The notes below the pieces were generated by a model that did not search any database, was not told where the DNA came from, and saw only the letters and a program-made list of their open reading frames with translations. From contig NZ_CP097128.1 of assembly GCF_023330685.1 (NCBI RefSeq), forward strand, positions 2,790,001 through 2,854,000: a stretch of 64,000 nucleotides of DNA. The letters are read 5' to 3'. Of the stretch, positions 27,439 through 38,315 are shown piece by piece. The stretch comes from Conexibacter sp. DBS9H8 (lineage in GTDB: Bacteria; Actinomycetota; Thermoleophilia; Solirubrobacterales; Solirubrobacteraceae). The translations under genes were made by a program, and so were the position numbers. Numbering within the stretch: position 1 is the first letter of the stretch; every line of letters begins with the position of its first letter.

Positions 27439-28698
27439 TCACAGGTTCGAGCGCCGCCGCCCGGCGGCGGCTCGGCCGGGGCTCAGCAGGTCGGCGATCA
27501 GGTAGATCGACCCGGTCGCCAGTACGAAACCAGCCGGTCCGGCGAGTTCGCGCGCCCGGGCGAGAGCCGCCCGAGGGTCGGCGACGATCTCACTCGGCGG
27601 TCCGTCCACTTGGGCCAGCAGGGAGGCCAGCGTCGGCGGGGGCAGCACCCGCGGGTTGTGGCTGGCGGTGAGGATCACCTCGTCGAAGTGCGGGGAGAGT
27701 CGGGCGAGCATCCCGGCCGCGTCCTTGTCGTCGAGGATCGAGATGACCGCGACCCGACGGGCCCGGCGACCCTGGAGGTCGGGGAGCGACTCGGCGAGCG
27801 CGGCGATCCCGTCCGGGTTGTGGGCCCCGTCGAGCAGGGTGAGCGGTGACTCCCCGACCCGCTGGAGCCGACCGGGGACGCGGATGTCCGCCGCCGCCGC
27901 AGCGGCCGCGTCCGCGTCGATCTCGCCGGCTCCGGTCACGGCGAGGAAGGCGGCCACGGCGGTTCGGGCGACACTGAAGTTGCGTCGCTGGAAGGCGCCG
28001 AGGGCCCCGACCGCGGCGTGAGGGTCCCCATCGGCGCGGACGATCTCAGCGTCCCGCGCGGACGCGGTCGCCTCCGCCACGGCGACCGCCTCCGGGTGCA
28101 TGCCCGGGCCGAGCACGAGGACGCTCCCCGGCTGGAGAACGTCGAGCTTCTCGGTCGCGATCGCGGTGATCGTCGGTCCGAGCCAGCGCGTGTGTTCGAG
28201 CCCGACTCCGGTGAGGACGGTCACCGTCGAGGGAATCACGTTGGTGGCGTCCCAGCGGCCGCCGAGCCCCGCCTCGATCACGGCCACGTCCACCCCGGCG
28301 GCGGAGAGTTCGCTGTAGGCGGCGGCCGTGAGCGCCTCGAACTGGGTGACCCGGTCCTCACCCCCCCGGTTGACGAGTTCGGCGGCGGCGAGGCTGCGCG
28401 CGAGCGCGGCGGCGAACCGGTCCGGGGTGATGTCGGCGTCGCCGACCCGGATCCGTTCGCAGAAGCTGACGAGGTGCGGGCTGAGGTAGGTGCCGGTCCG
28501 GTAGCCGTGCCGGCCGAGGATCGCGGCGATCATCCGGGTCGTCGACGACTTGCCGTTCGTGCCGACGACGTGGATCGACGCGAACGTCCGCTCCGGGTGA
28601 CCGAGGGCGGTCATCAGCCGGCGCATCCGGTCAAGGCCGAAGCGCATCCCGAACAGCTCGAGGGACAGCAGCCGCGCCTCTGCCTCCTCAGGCGTCAT
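27439..28698 (-). CDS. folC: Folylpolyglutamate synthase / dihydrofolate synthase
   Basis: 419 residues. Mur-ligase-like: P-loop HVVGTNGKSSTTRM (about residue 50), FEALTAAAYSEL, EAGLGGRWDATNVI, and the C-terminal domain with LLDGAHNPDG. Adds glutamates to folate. ATG 28698 overlaps the end of valS by 11 nt; the longer frame upstream belongs to valS in another frame. valS-folC is a widespread bacterial gene pair. Confidence 0.94.
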   Translation of the reverse strand: MTPEEAEARLLSLELFGMRFGLDRMRRLMTALGHPERTFASIHVVGTNGKSSTTRMIAAILGRHGYRTGTYLSPHLVSFCERIRVGDADITPDRFAAALARSLAAAELVNRGGEDRVTQFEALTAAAYSELSAAGVDVAVIEAGLGGRWDATNVIPSTVTVLTGVGLEHTRWLGPTITAIATEKLDVLQPGSVLVLGPGMHPEAVAVAEATASARDAEIVRADGDPHAAVGALGAFQRRNFSVARTAVAAFLAVTGAGEIDADAAAAAAADIRVPGRLQRVGESPLTLLDGAHNPDGIAALAESLPDLQGRRARRVAVISILDDKDAAGMLARLSPHFDEVILTASHNPRVLPPPTLASLLAQVDGPPSEIVADPRAALARARELAGPAGFVLATGSIYLIADLLSPGRAAAGRRRSNL

Positions 28699-31309
28699 CG
28701 AGAGCCTTGAGGTCGGCCTCCAGGCGCGCGAGCTTGGCCCGCTCGGCCGCCACGACGGCCGGGTTGGCCTTGGCGACGAACCCGGGGTTGGCGAGCTTGG
28801 ACTGCGCTCGCGTGATCTCGGCGCCCAGGCGTTCGCGTTCAGCCTGGCGTTTGGCCTCCGCGGCACCGAGGTCGACGGCGTCGGACGCGAGGATCGCGAT
28901 CTGACCTCCGGGTACCGGCAGGACGGCGACCGGCTCCTCCGGGGCGTCGCAGAGTTCGAGCTTGCCCAGACGGGCGAGCGAGCCGGCCGTGTCGGCGTAC
29001 CCGCCGGCCTCCAGCCGGACCCGGAGGGTCGCGGATGCCTTCACCCCTGCCGCGTTGCGCCAGCCTCGCACCGCGGTGACCGCGGCGATGAGGTCCGCGA
29101 GCGTGGCCTCGGCCGCCTCATCGACCGCCCCGACGACTGCGGGGCTCACCCGGGCTGCGAGGAGGTCATCGGCACCGGGCAGGTGGCTCCAGATCTCCTC
29201 GGTGACGAACGGGATCACCGGGTGGGCGAGGGCGAGGGTCTCGGTGAGCACGTGGCGGGCGACCGCTCCCGCCTCCGGCTCGGCGAGGCGGGGTTTGACG
29301 AGCTCGAGGTACCAGTCACAGAGCTCGGAGAAGATGAAGTCGTACAGCTCCTGGGCAGCCTTGGCGAAGTCGAAGGCGGCAACCCGCTCGGTGACCGACG
29401 CGCGCGCCCGAACGAGGCGCGACAGGATCCAGCGGTCCTCGACCGCCTGGGCCCCGGCGGGCGACAGTTCCGCCCTGAGTTCGGCCCCGCCGCCGGACAG
29501 GATGAGACGAGCGGCGTTCCACAGCTTGTTGGTCAACTGGCGCCCCTGGGCGATCTTCTCCTCGTTGAACCGCACGTCCTGGGCCGAGGACATCGCGAGC
29601 AGGCCCCAGCGCAGAGCGTCCGCGCCGTAGGCGGGGAAGGCGCCCCCATCGGCGTACACCGGCGGCCGCTCTCCCCCGTCGATGAGGGCGAGCGGGTCGA
29701 TCCCCGTCCCCAACGACTTGGACATCCGCCGGCCGTCCGGGGCCTGGATGATCGAGTGGATGTAGACGTCGGAGAAGGGGATGTCCCCGGCGAAGCGGAT
29801 GCCCATCATGATCATCCGCGCCACCCACAGGAAGATGATGTCGCGGCTCGTGACGAGCGCGTCGGTCGGGTAGAAGGCGCGCAGCGCGGCAGACACCGCC
29901 GGCCAGCCGAGGGTGACGAACGGCCACAGTGCGGAGGAGAACCAGGTGTCGAGCACGTCGGGGTCGCGCTCCCACCCCTCTCCCTCCGGCGGGGCGAGCG
30001 CACAGTGGACCTCGTCGCCCCGGTACCAGACGGGGATCTGGTGACCCCACCACAACTGGCGGGAGATGCACCACGGCCGGATGTTCTCCATCCAGTTGAG
30101 GTAGACCCCACGCTGATTCTCGGGGTGGAAGCGCACCCGCCCGTCGCGGACGGCGGCGATCGCCGGCCGCGCGAGCTGGTCCATCGCCATGAACCACTGC
30201 AGTGAGATGAGCGGCTCAATCCGCTCTCCCGAACGATGGCTGTGGGGGACCGTGTGGCGGTAGGGCTCCTCCCGCACGAGCAGCCCCAGCTCCCGCAGTT
30301 CGGCAACGACCGCAGCCTGGGCCTCTCCGGCCCGTAGCCCGCGGTAGCGCTCGGGCACCACCTCACCGGCGAGCCGGCCGTCCTCCCCGATCGCCGACGG
30401 GGCGGGGAGGCCATGGCGCTGGCCGATCTCGAAGTCGTTGACGTCGTGGCCAGGGGTGATCTTCAGGGCGCCGGTGCCGAACTCGCGTTTCACGTAGGCG
30501 TCGGCGATGATCTCCAGCCGGGTCCCGACGATCGGCAGGATCGCGTGTTGGCCGACGAGGTGGGCGTAGCGCTCGTCGGCCGGGTTGACCGCGACGGCGA
30601 CGTCCGCGAACAGCGTCTCGGGCCGCACCGTGGCGACCGTGATCGACCCCTCCCCCGACTCGAGCGGGTACGTGATGTGGTACAGCCTGTCGTCGACCTC
30701 GCGCTCCTCCACCTCGAGGTCGGAGATCGCCGATCGGCTGCCAGGATCCCAGTTGACCATGTAATGATCCCGGTAGATGAGACCTTCCTCATAAAGGGCG
30801 CAGAAGACGGTCGCGACCGCCTCCGCATAGGCGGGATCCATCGTGAAATGCTCGTCGGTGAAGTCGGCCGAGGCGCCAAGCCGCTTCTGCTGCTCGACGA
30901 TCTGGAAACCGTAGCGCTCCCGCCACGCCCACACGCGGGCGATGAACGCGTCCCGGCCGAGCTCCTCCCGCCCGCCACCGAGGGCGACGAGTTCCTTCTC
31001 GACGACCGTCTGGGTGGCGATCCCGGCGTGGTCGGTACCGTGGATCCACTTGACCCGCTGCCCCCGCTGCCGGGCGGTACGAGCAAGCGTGTCCTGAATC
31101 GTCAGGTTGAGCGCATGGCCCATGTGGAGGACGCCGGTGACGTTCGGTGGCGGGATCGCGATGCTGTAGTTCTCCGCCGCTGTCCCCGCTACCTCGGGAT
31201 GGGAGATCCCCGCCTCCAGCCAGCGGGCGGCGATCCGCGGCTCCACCTCGGAGGGCTCATACCGGGTCCTGTCGGCCAGGTCGGCGATCGGCGTCGCGGC
31301 GTCGGTCAT
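28688..31309 (-). CDS. valS: Valyl-tRNA synthetase
   Basis: 873 residues. HIGH motif as NVTGVLHMGHALN (about residue 60), editing domain with ETLFADVAVAVNP and GTGALKITPGHD, KMSKS motif as RRMSKSLGTG (about 527), and a C-terminal coiled-coil arm (AKRQAERERLGAEITRAQSKL). Charges tRNA-Val and edits threonine. The open frame reaches 31618, but ATG 31309 fits the family and lies 10 nt after a TACACT -10 box. Begins a valS-folC-small proteins operon. Confidence 0.97.
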   Translation of the reverse strand: MTDAATPIADLADRTRYEPSEVEPRIAARWLEAGISHPEVAGTAAENYSIAIPPPNVTGVLHMGHALNLTIQDTLARTARQRGQRVKWIHGTDHAGIATQTVVEKELVALGGGREELGRDAFIARVWAWRERYGFQIVEQQKRLGASADFTDEHFTMDPAYAEAVATVFCALYEEGLIYRDHYMVNWDPGSRSAISDLEVEEREVDDRLYHITYPLESGEGSITVATVRPETLFADVAVAVNPADERYAHLVGQHAILPIVGTRLEIIADAYVKREFGTGALKITPGHDVNDFEIGQRHGLPAPSAIGEDGRLAGEVVPERYRGLRAGEAQAAVVAELRELGLLVREEPYRHTVPHSHRSGERIEPLISLQWFMAMDQLARPAIAAVRDGRVRFHPENQRGVYLNWMENIRPWCISRQLWWGHQIPVWYRGDEVHCALAPPEGEGWERDPDVLDTWFSSALWPFVTLGWPAVSAALRAFYPTDALVTSRDIIFLWVARMIMMGIRFAGDIPFSDVYIHSIIQAPDGRRMSKSLGTGIDPLALIDGGERPPVYADGGAFPAYGADALRWGLLAMSSAQDVRFNEEKIAQGRQLTNKLWNAARLILSGGGAELRAELSPAGAQAVEDRWILSRLVRARASVTERVAAFDFAKAAQELYDFIFSELCDWYLELVKPRLAEPEAGAVARHVLTETLALAHPVIPFVTEEIWSHLPGADDLLAARVSPAVVGAVDEAAEATLADLIAAVTAVRGWRNAAGVKASATLRVRLEAGGYADTAGSLARLGKLELCDAPEEPVAVLPVPGGQIAILASDAVDLGAAEAKRQAERERLGAEITRAQSKLANPGFVAKANPAVVAAERAKLARLEADLKALDDA

Positions 31310-31319
31310 CGGACCGGTC

Positions 31320-31325
31320 AGTGTA
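31320..31325 (-). promoter_or_regulatory. Candidate -10 box of valS (TACACT)
   Basis: On the reverse strand TACACT ends 10 nt before the valS ATG. The 82-bp gap from clpX is the only obvious promoter site for the valS-folC group. Motif-only inference. Confidence 0.4.
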
Positions 31326-31391
31326 GGGGCGCGCCCACCGGACGGCCCGGCGCGGGGGTGGTCCCGGTGGACCGCCCCCGCGAGCACCCGC

Positions 31392-32660
<1,269 letters not shown>

Positions 32661-32680
32661 CTCGCTCCCCCGTCCCGCGC

Positions 32681-33265
32681 TCAGTGTTGGGTGATCACCC
32701 GATCGATGATCCCGTACGCCTTGGCCTCCTCGGCGGTGAGGAAGTGGTCGCGCTCGGTGTCCTTGCGGACCTCCTCCATCGGCTTGCCGGTGTGGTGGGC
32801 GATGATGTCGTCGAGGGTACGACGCAGGTCGATGATCTCGTTCGCGTGGATCTCGATGTCGGTCGCCTGGCCCTGAAAGCCCGCAGACACCTGGTGGATG
32901 AGGATCTTCGCGTTCGGGAGGGCCATCCGCTTGCCCGCAGCCCCGCCGGAGAGCAGCAGCGCCCCCATGCTCATGGCGATGCCGACGCAGATCGTCTGCA
33001 CGTCCGGCTTGATGAACTGCATCGTGTCGTAGATCGCCAGTCCGGCGTACACCGACCCGCCCGGCGAGTTGATGTAGAGGCTGATGTCCTTGTCCGGGTC
33101 CTCGGACTCCAGGTGCAGCAACTGCGCGACGATCAGGTTGGCGATCTGGTCGTCGACGGGGGTGCCGAGGAAGACGATCCGCTCGTTGAGAAGGCGGCTG
33201 TAGATGTCGAAGGCACGCTCCCCACGGGAGGTTTGCTCGACAACCATCGGTACGAGTGGGCTCAT
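32681..33265 (-). CDS. clpP: ATP-dependent Clp protease proteolytic subunit ClpP
   Basis: 194 residues. Catalytic Ser in [12 protein letters not shown] (about residue 100), His in [10 protein letters not shown], Asp in [10 protein letters not shown]-terminal [19 protein letters not shown] is the usual mature start, so the propeptide is short. Ser protease that forms a tetradecamer with ClpX. GAGGACC precedes ATG 33265. Order tig-clpP-clpX matches most bacteria. Confidence 0.97.
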   Translation of the reverse strand: MSPLVPMVVEQTSRGERAFDIYSRLLNERIVFLGTPVDDQIANLIVAQLLHLESEDPDKDISLYINSPGGSVYAGLAIYDTMQFIKPDVQTICVGIAMSMGALLLSGGAAGKRMALPNAKILIHQVSAGFQGQATDIEIHANEIIDLRRTLDDIIAHHTGKPMEEVRKDTERDHFLTAEEAKAYGIIDRVITQH

Positions 33266-33359
33266 GGTCCTCGCTTGTTTCTTTCCGGCTCGGAGAATGC
33301 CTGCCGGGCGACTCTAGCAATCGCCGGTCGGCGGCCAACCCGCCTCCCCGGCGGGGTGT

Positions 33360-34754
33360 TCAGCTGGCCGGCTCGGTCTCGGCCGGCTCGGTCTCGGCCG
33401 GATCGGCCGGCGCCGGCTCGGTCTCAGCCACAACCGGCGGGGCCGGAACCGGGACCGCCTCGGCAACGAGCAGCTCGAGCGCCTTGCGGTGAGAGAGCTC
33501 CTCGCGCATCCGGTCCAGACGCCCGCGCGAGACGAGCTGGTCAAACAGCTCCTGCGCGGTCGCATTGGCCCGCGCGGCCGTCGGTTCGAGCGCCTCGAGG
33601 ATCTCCTCGTCGGTGGGGACGATCGGCTCGGCGAGGGCGACGGCGGCGAGCACCGCCTCGCGCTTGAGTGTCCGCTCGGCCTCCGGCTCGGCGTCCTCGG
33701 AGAGTTCGTGTTCGCTCTTGCCGGTGATCTGCAGATACATCTCCGGGGAGATGCCCTGCTGGGAGAGGGAGTTGAGCGTTTCATGCACCATCTCGTGCGC
33801 CCGAGCGTGCACGAGGGCGGGCGGAACCTCGATCTCGGCGTTCGCGGCGACCGCGTCGAGGACCGCCCGTTCAAACTCGTTGGCGATCGTCTGGGTCTCC
33901 TGCTCGGAGAGGCGCGCGGCGATGTCCTCACGCAGTTCGGCAAGGGTGTCAAAGCCGGCGGCCTCGGAGGCGAACTCGTCGTCGAGGACGGGCGCGACCT
34001 TCTCCTTCACCTCGGTGACGGTGACGGCGAAGCTCGCCGGCTGGCCGGCGAGTTCCTCGGCGCCGTAGTCCTCGGGGAAGGTGACGGCGACGGTGACCTC
34101 CTCGCCGGCACGGACGCCGACGAGCTGCTCCTCGAACCCGGGGATGAGCTGCCCGGAGCCGAGCTCGAAGAGCTGGTCGCGACCCTCACCTCCCTCGAAG
34201 GCCACCCCGTCGACGCTTCCGAGGTAGTCCATCACGACGTGATCGCCGTTCTGGGCCGGCCGGTCGACCGCCTCGAGCGTCGCGTTGCGGTCGCGAAGCC
34301 GTTCGAGCTCGGCATCGATCGCCGCCTCCGAGGCCACCGGTTCCCGCTTGGGAACCTCGAGGCCCTTGTACTCCCCGAGCTTGGCCGTCGGCCGCACGCC
34401 GATCTCGATCGTCAGGGTGAGCGGCTGGCCGGCCTCGGGCAGGTCACCGAAGTTGATGTCGGGCTCGCCGACCGGGGCGATTCCAGCCACCTCGACCGCC
34501 TCGGCGTACCACTGCCCGAGCGCGCTGCGCATCGCCTCATCCAGCACGGCCTCACGGCCGAGGCGGCGGATGACCACCGGCGGAGGCACCTTGCCCTTGC
34601 GGAAGCCCGGGATGCGGAGGTTCTTGCCGAGTTCGCGAGCGGCCTGCTGGACGCGGCGCTCGACCTCGGGGGCGGCGACCTCGGCGTCGACGCGAACCCG
34701 CGACTCGGGAAGCTCAGTGACGTTGGTGGTGACGGTGGGTGAAACGACGCTCAT
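33360..34754 (-). CDS. tig: Trigger factor
   Basis: 464 residues in three domains: ribosome-binding N-domain with the signature GFRKGKVPPPVV (about residue 50), FKBP-type PPIase domain (about 155-245, GDHVVMDYLGSVDG, LIPGFEEQLVG), and a helical C-domain. The tail is a Pro/Ala/Glu-rich low-complexity stretch with ETEPA repeats, absent from short homologs. Chaperones nascent chains at the exit tunnel. ATG 34754 is only 28 bp from the divergent glycosidase start, so the two promoters must overlap. Confidence 0.95.
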   Translation of the reverse strand: MSVVSPTVTTNVTELPESRVRVDAEVAAPEVERRVQQAARELGKNLRIPGFRKGKVPPPVVIRRLGREAVLDEAMRSALGQWYAEAVEVAGIAPVGEPDINFGDLPEAGQPLTLTIEIGVRPTAKLGEYKGLEVPKREPVASEAAIDAELERLRDRNATLEAVDRPAQNGDHVVMDYLGSVDGVAFEGGEGRDQLFELGSGQLIPGFEEQLVGVRAGEEVTVAVTFPEDYGAEELAGQPASFAVTVTEVKEKVAPVLDDEFASEAAGFDTLAELREDIAARLSEQETQTIANEFERAVLDAVAANAEIEVPPALVHARAHEMVHETLNSLSQQGISPEMYLQITGKSEHELSEDAEPEAERTLKREAVLAAVALAEPIVPTDEEILEALEPTAARANATAQELFDQLVSRGRLDRMREELSHRKALELLVAEAVPVPAPPVVAETEPAPADPAETEPAETEPAS

Positions 34755-34781
34755 GTGGCCCGAGACGATAGCTTGAGTGTC

Positions 34782-36608
34782 GTGCTGGGTCGATTGGCGG
34801 GGCGAGCGGTCACGGGACCGGTCGCGTTCCTTCTCTCCGGGGTCATCGACCTCGCGGTTCTTCTTGCCTACTTGTGGGACTCCCGCGTTCCCCGCCGCGG
34901 CGGACGGCGTCTCCAGCTCGCACTCGTCGCCCTCGTGGGCACCGCCTTCCTCGGCGGGTTCCCCGCAGCGAGTGCGCACGCCGACACGACCGAACCGATG
35001 ATCCTGATGGATGACCAGGCGTTCATCTACGCCTCCCCCGCCCAGGTGGAGGCCAACCTCGCGCAGGTGGCACATCTCGGCGTCAACGTCGTCAAGGTGT
35101 CGGTCGTGTGGTCGCTCGTGGCCCCGGACCCGAACGCGACGACCGAACCACAGTTCGACGCAAGTGACCCCTCCGCCTACCCGGCCGGCGCGTGGGCCCG
35201 CTATGACCGCGTCGTCAACGACGCCAAGGCGCTCGGACTGCGGGTCTATTTCCAGCTCACCGCCCCTGCGCCGTTGTGGGCGATCAACCCCCACAACGTG
35301 CCCGGCTACGACCACAACTGGTCTCACGAGCCGAACCCGAGGCTGTTTGGCCAGTTCGTCACCGCCGTCGCGAAGCGCTACTCCGGCAGCTACGTGCCGG
35401 GAGCGGCCAGCTCCGCGGGCGCTGGGTCGTCGACGGGCGCCTCCGGCACCGGTGGCGGGGTGCTGGGACCGATCACCGGCACGATCACGAGTCCGACGTC
35501 GACCCCGCCGGCGAACTCAGGTGCACCTCTTCCGGCGGTCACCATGTGGGGCATCTGGAACGAGCCGAACGAGCGGGGCTGGTTGAGCCCGCAGGTGCTC
35601 CGGGTCCACGGCCACAACGAGCCGCGCGCGGCCGAAATGGTCCGCGCCCTGTACAACGCCGGTTACCGGGCCCTCGCCGCCACCGGCCACGCGAGTGACA
35701 CGATCCTGATCGGGGAGACCGCATCGGGCGGGGACACGCGGGTGATCCCGTTTCTGCGTGAGCTCTACTGCGTCGGCCCGCGCGATCAACCGCTCACCGG
35801 CCAAGCCGCCGCCCTCATCGACTGCCCGACGAGCGGGAACCGCCGGTCCTTCGTGATCGACAACCCGGGCCTGTTTGCGATCTCGGGCTGGGCCCATCAC
35901 CCCTACAGCTTCAGCCAGACGCCCGCCTTGCCCTTCCGGAACGCCCCCTGGGTGATCACCATGGCCAACCTTGGGGTCCTCGAGCGCAACCTCGACCGGA
36001 TCGACTCCGCCTACCGGGAGCCGACTGGCCTGCCGCTGTATCTGACCGAGTGGGGCTACATGACCAACCCCCCCAACCCGTACGTGCACACGACCCTCGG
36101 CGAGCAGGAAACCTGGCTCGATGAGGGGTACTACATGAGCTACGAGATGCCCCGGGTCAAGGCGATGGCTCAGTTCGAGCTGTATGACTCACCGCCGGTG
36201 GTCGGTGCGCGCCCCGGGAGCGTCAAGTACTGGTCGAACTTCGAGTCCGGCCTGGAGTACCTCAACGGCCATCCCAAACCGGCCTACGCCGCCTTCCGCC
36301 TCCCGATCTGGCTCCCCTCCCAGCGTCCGGGGCGGCGCGTGCTGGTGTGGATGCAGATCCGCCCTGCCCAGGTGGCGGGCAACCGGACCGGCGTGCTCGA
36401 GTTCCTGCCGGCCGGCACATCACGGTGGAGGTCGATCGCCCGGGTGACGACGTCGAGTCCGGAGGGCTTCATCCTCACGCACGTGAACATTCCAGGCCGC
36501 GGTTCGCTGCGACTGGCCTGGGCAGACCCGGCCACCCGGGCGATCTACTTCAGCCGCACGGTTCCGATCACCTCGGGCCCGGATCGCACCCGGCGACCGC
36601 GCCGGTGA
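34782..36608 (+). CDS. Secreted clan A glycoside hydrolase-like protein
   Basis: About 608 residues. Two hydrophobic N-terminal segments end in AASAHADT, a likely signal-peptide cleavage region. The (beta/alpha)8 domain has LGVNVVKVSVVWSLVAP, the acid/base Glu in WGIWNEPNERGW (about residue 258) and the likely nucleophile Glu in LYLTEWGYM (about 425). It resembles GH5/GH39/GH42-like enzymes; exact family uncertain. A Ser/Gly/Thr-rich insertion (about 205-245) interrupts the barrel. A C-terminal beta domain follows. GTG 34782 lies 7 nt behind TAGCTT; GTG 34755 is an alternative in the same frame. Confidence 0.75.
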   Translation: MLGRLAGRAVTGPVAFLLSGVIDLAVLLAYLWDSRVPRRGGRRLQLALVALVGTAFLGGFPAASAHADTTEPMILMDDQAFIYASPAQVEANLAQVAHLGVNVVKVSVVWSLVAPDPNATTEPQFDASDPSAYPAGAWARYDRVVNDAKALGLRVYFQLTAPAPLWAINPHNVPGYDHNWSHEPNPRLFGQFVTAVAKRYSGSYVPGAASSAGAGSSTGASGTGGGVLGPITGTITSPTSTPPANSGAPLPAVTMWGIWNEPNERGWLSPQVLRVHGHNEPRAAEMVRALYNAGYRALAATGHASDTILIGETASGGDTRVIPFLRELYCVGPRDQPLTGQAAALIDCPTSGNRRSFVIDNPGLFAISGWAHHPYSFSQTPALPFRNAPWVITMANLGVLERNLDRIDSAYREPTGLPLYLTEWGYMTNPPNPYVHTTLGEQETWLDEGYYMSYEMPRVKAMAQFELYDSPPVVGARPGSVKYWSNFESGLEYLNGHPKPAYAAFRLPIWLPSQRPGRRVLVWMQIRPAQVAGNRTGVLEFLPAGTSRWRSIARVTTSSPEGFILTHVNIPGRGSLRLAWADPATRAIYFSRTVPITSGPDRTRRPRR

Positions 36609-36611
36609 CCT

Positions 36612-37085
36612 TCAGCGCGTCCGCTCGAGCGGCAGCGGCGCGTTGGCCTTGAGCTCCTCCAGCCGCAGGTAGGTGACGACGCGAGCGGCACCGCCTCGGG
36701 TCGACAGGCGGACGAGCACCCGCTGCAGCTCGGCGATCTCCCGCGCCACGACCATCAGCAGCGCGTCCGTCTCCCCCGTGACCCAGTCAGCGGCGATCAC
36801 CTCCGGCATCCCGGCGACGGCGTCGGCGAACTGCCGGTGGGTGCGATCGTCGTGTTGGCGCAGCGTGACCGCGACATAGACCTGGATCGGGAACCCAGCG
36901 GTCGTCCAGTCGAGCCGGGCGACGATCCGCGAGATCAACCCGGACTCCTTCAGCCGGCGGACGCGATGCAGGGTGGCCGCGGGCGAGAGCCCGACGATGC
37001 GGGCAAGCTCGACGTTCGGGCGGTCCGCGTCGATTTGCAACTCCTCGAGCAGCTGCAAATCAATTAAATCAAGCGATATCGACAT
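36612..37085 (-). CDS. Lrp/AsnC family transcriptional regulator
   Basis: 157 residues. N-terminal winged helix-turn-helix (LDLIDLQLLEELQIDADRPNVELARIVGLSPAATLHRVRRLKESG) is the Lrp/AsnC type. The C-terminal RAM ligand domain has VTGETDALLMVVA. Usually an octamer sensing an amino acid. Divergent from the DMT exporter gene with 82 bp between, the classic layout in which the regulator controls the exporter. It is convergent and 3 bp from the preceding glycosidase gene. Confidence 0.9.
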   Translation of the reverse strand: MSISLDLIDLQLLEELQIDADRPNVELARIVGLSPAATLHRVRRLKESGLISRIVARLDWTTAGFPIQVYVAVTLRQHDDRTHRQFADAVAGMPEVIAADWVTGETDALLMVVAREIAELQRVLVRLSTRGGAARVVTYLRLEELKANAPLPLERTR

Positions 37086-37111
37086 ATGACCAAACTTTCT
37101 GTTGCTGATAT

Positions 37112-37122
37112 CCGATTATCGG
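37112..37122. promoter_or_regulatory. Candidate operator palindrome in the lrp/exporter intergenic region
   Basis: CCGATTATCGG is a perfect palindrome around a central T, inside an AT-rich island (about 37081-37130) that stands out from the GC-rich surroundings. Position between the divergent Lrp-type regulator and the exporter gene suggests regulator binding; not proven. Confidence 0.4.
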
Positions 37123-37154
37123 CGAATTGTGAGGGTTTCGTCTTGGGATCTGGC

Positions 37155-37160
37155 CATAGT
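37155..37160 (+). promoter_or_regulatory. Candidate -10 box (CATAGT) of the exporter gene
   Basis: CATAGT ends 7 nt before ATG 37168, predicting a leaderless transcript. It lies about 32 bp downstream of the palindrome at 37112-37122, so a regulator bound there would sit near the -35 position. Confidence 0.45.
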
Positions 37161-37167
37161 GATTGAC

Positions 37168-38232
37168 ATGTCCTCGTCCCGTCGCTCGGCACTGCTTGCC
37201 CTCGTCCTCGCAGGCGCGCTGTGGGGCGCCACCGTGCCCCTGTCCAAGCTCGCGCTGCAGTGGCTCGATCCCGCCTGGCTCACCGTCGGCCGGTTCCTCA
37301 TCGCCGCCGTCGTGCTCGGCATCATCACGCGCCGACGACTTCGGAGCGCAGTGTCCTGGCAGGTCGCCGTCGTCGGGGCGCTCGGCTTCGGGGCGAGCGT
37401 CGCGCTGCAGAATGCGGGGATCGCGCGCACGTCCGTGAGCCACGCCTCTGTCCTGCTCGGCGTCGCGCCGGTGCTCGTCGCGATCACCTCCGCCGTCGCC
37501 GGCCACGGCAACGCCCACCGGCGCGAATGGGCCGCATACGCACTCTCACTCACCGGGATCGGCCTGATCGCCGGTGGCGGTGGCGGCGGGGCGAGCGTGT
37601 CCGGGGATCTGCTCGTCCTCGCCTCGGTGCTCTTCTCCGCCGGGCTCATCGCCTCCCAGCCGAGGATCCTCGCCGGGCGCGATCCGGCGGCGGTCACCGC
37701 CGTCCAGTTCGCCGCTGCCGCCGGCTTCGCGCTGCCCTTCGCTCTCGGGGGCGGACCGCCGCCCAGCTCCATGCCGTCAGGCGCCTCGCTCGCCGCCTTC
37801 CTCGTGCTGTCGATCGGTGGCACCGTGCTTCCGTTCTGGCTGTTCGCCTACGGTCAGGCGCGCGTCCGCCCCCAGCTCGCAGGCGCCTTCATCAACCTCG
37901 AGCCGGTCGTCGGCGCTGCAATCGGCTGGGTGGCCTTCTCCAACCCAGTCGGGGTGGGGCCGATCATCGGCGCGCTCGCCGTGATCGCCGCGATCGCCGT
38001 CGCGGCCGCTCCGCGGACACGACAGCCCCCGCGGATCTCCCGCCGACCCTCCGGCGATGGCCTCGCCGCCGAGCGCTCCCTGCTCGCCCGGCCGTGGCAG
38101 ACCACAAGCGACCCCCTGCGCTGGCGCCGGGACGGTGAGGTCTGGATTCTCCTCGGGCGACACCTCCCCGACCCCGCCGAACCCCATCCCGCCGAGGACA
38201 CCGGAGATTCCCCGGTTCCGTTGCTAGATTGA
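37168..38232 (+). CDS. DMT superfamily (EamA) transporter
   Basis: 354 residues with ten predicted helices in two EamA repeats: first begins ALLALVLAGALWGATVPLSKLAL, second around LLVLASVLFSAGLIASQ, ending GPIIGALAVIAAIAVAAA. The last 60 residues are polar and poorly conserved. EamA proteins typically export amino acids or metabolites; the divergent Lrp-type regulator supports an amino acid. ATG 37168 is used; the frame upstream to 37102 covers the promoter region. Confidence 0.88.
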   Translation: MSSSRRSALLALVLAGALWGATVPLSKLALQWLDPAWLTVGRFLIAAVVLGIITRRRLRSAVSWQVAVVGALGFGASVALQNAGIARTSVSHASVLLGVAPVLVAITSAVAGHGNAHRREWAAYALSLTGIGLIAGGGGGGASVSGDLLVLASVLFSAGLIASQPRILAGRDPAAVTAVQFAAAAGFALPFALGGGPPPSSMPSGASLAAFLVLSIGGTVLPFWLFAYGQARVRPQLAGAFINLEPVVGAAIGWVAFSNPVGVGPIIGALAVIAAIAVAAAPRTRQPPRISRRPSGDGLAAERSLLARPWQTTSDPLRWRRDGEVWILLGRHLPDPAEPHPAEDTGDSPVPLLD

Positions 38233-38241
38233 GGGGCCCGT

Positions 38242-38315
38242 GGTGGGCGTAGCTCAGTTGGTAGAGCTCCTGGTTGTGGTCCAGGCGGTCGGGGGTTCGA
38301 GTCCCCTCGCTCACC
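38242..38315 (+). tRNA. tRNA-His(GTG)
   Basis: Acceptor GTGGGCG pairs with CGCTCAC. The anticodon loop TTGTGGT gives anticodon GTG, and the T loop is TTCGAGT. The extra 5' G (38242) facing discriminator C (38315) is the G-1:C73 identity pair of histidine tRNAs, here genome-encoded. CCA not encoded. Confidence 0.95.
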
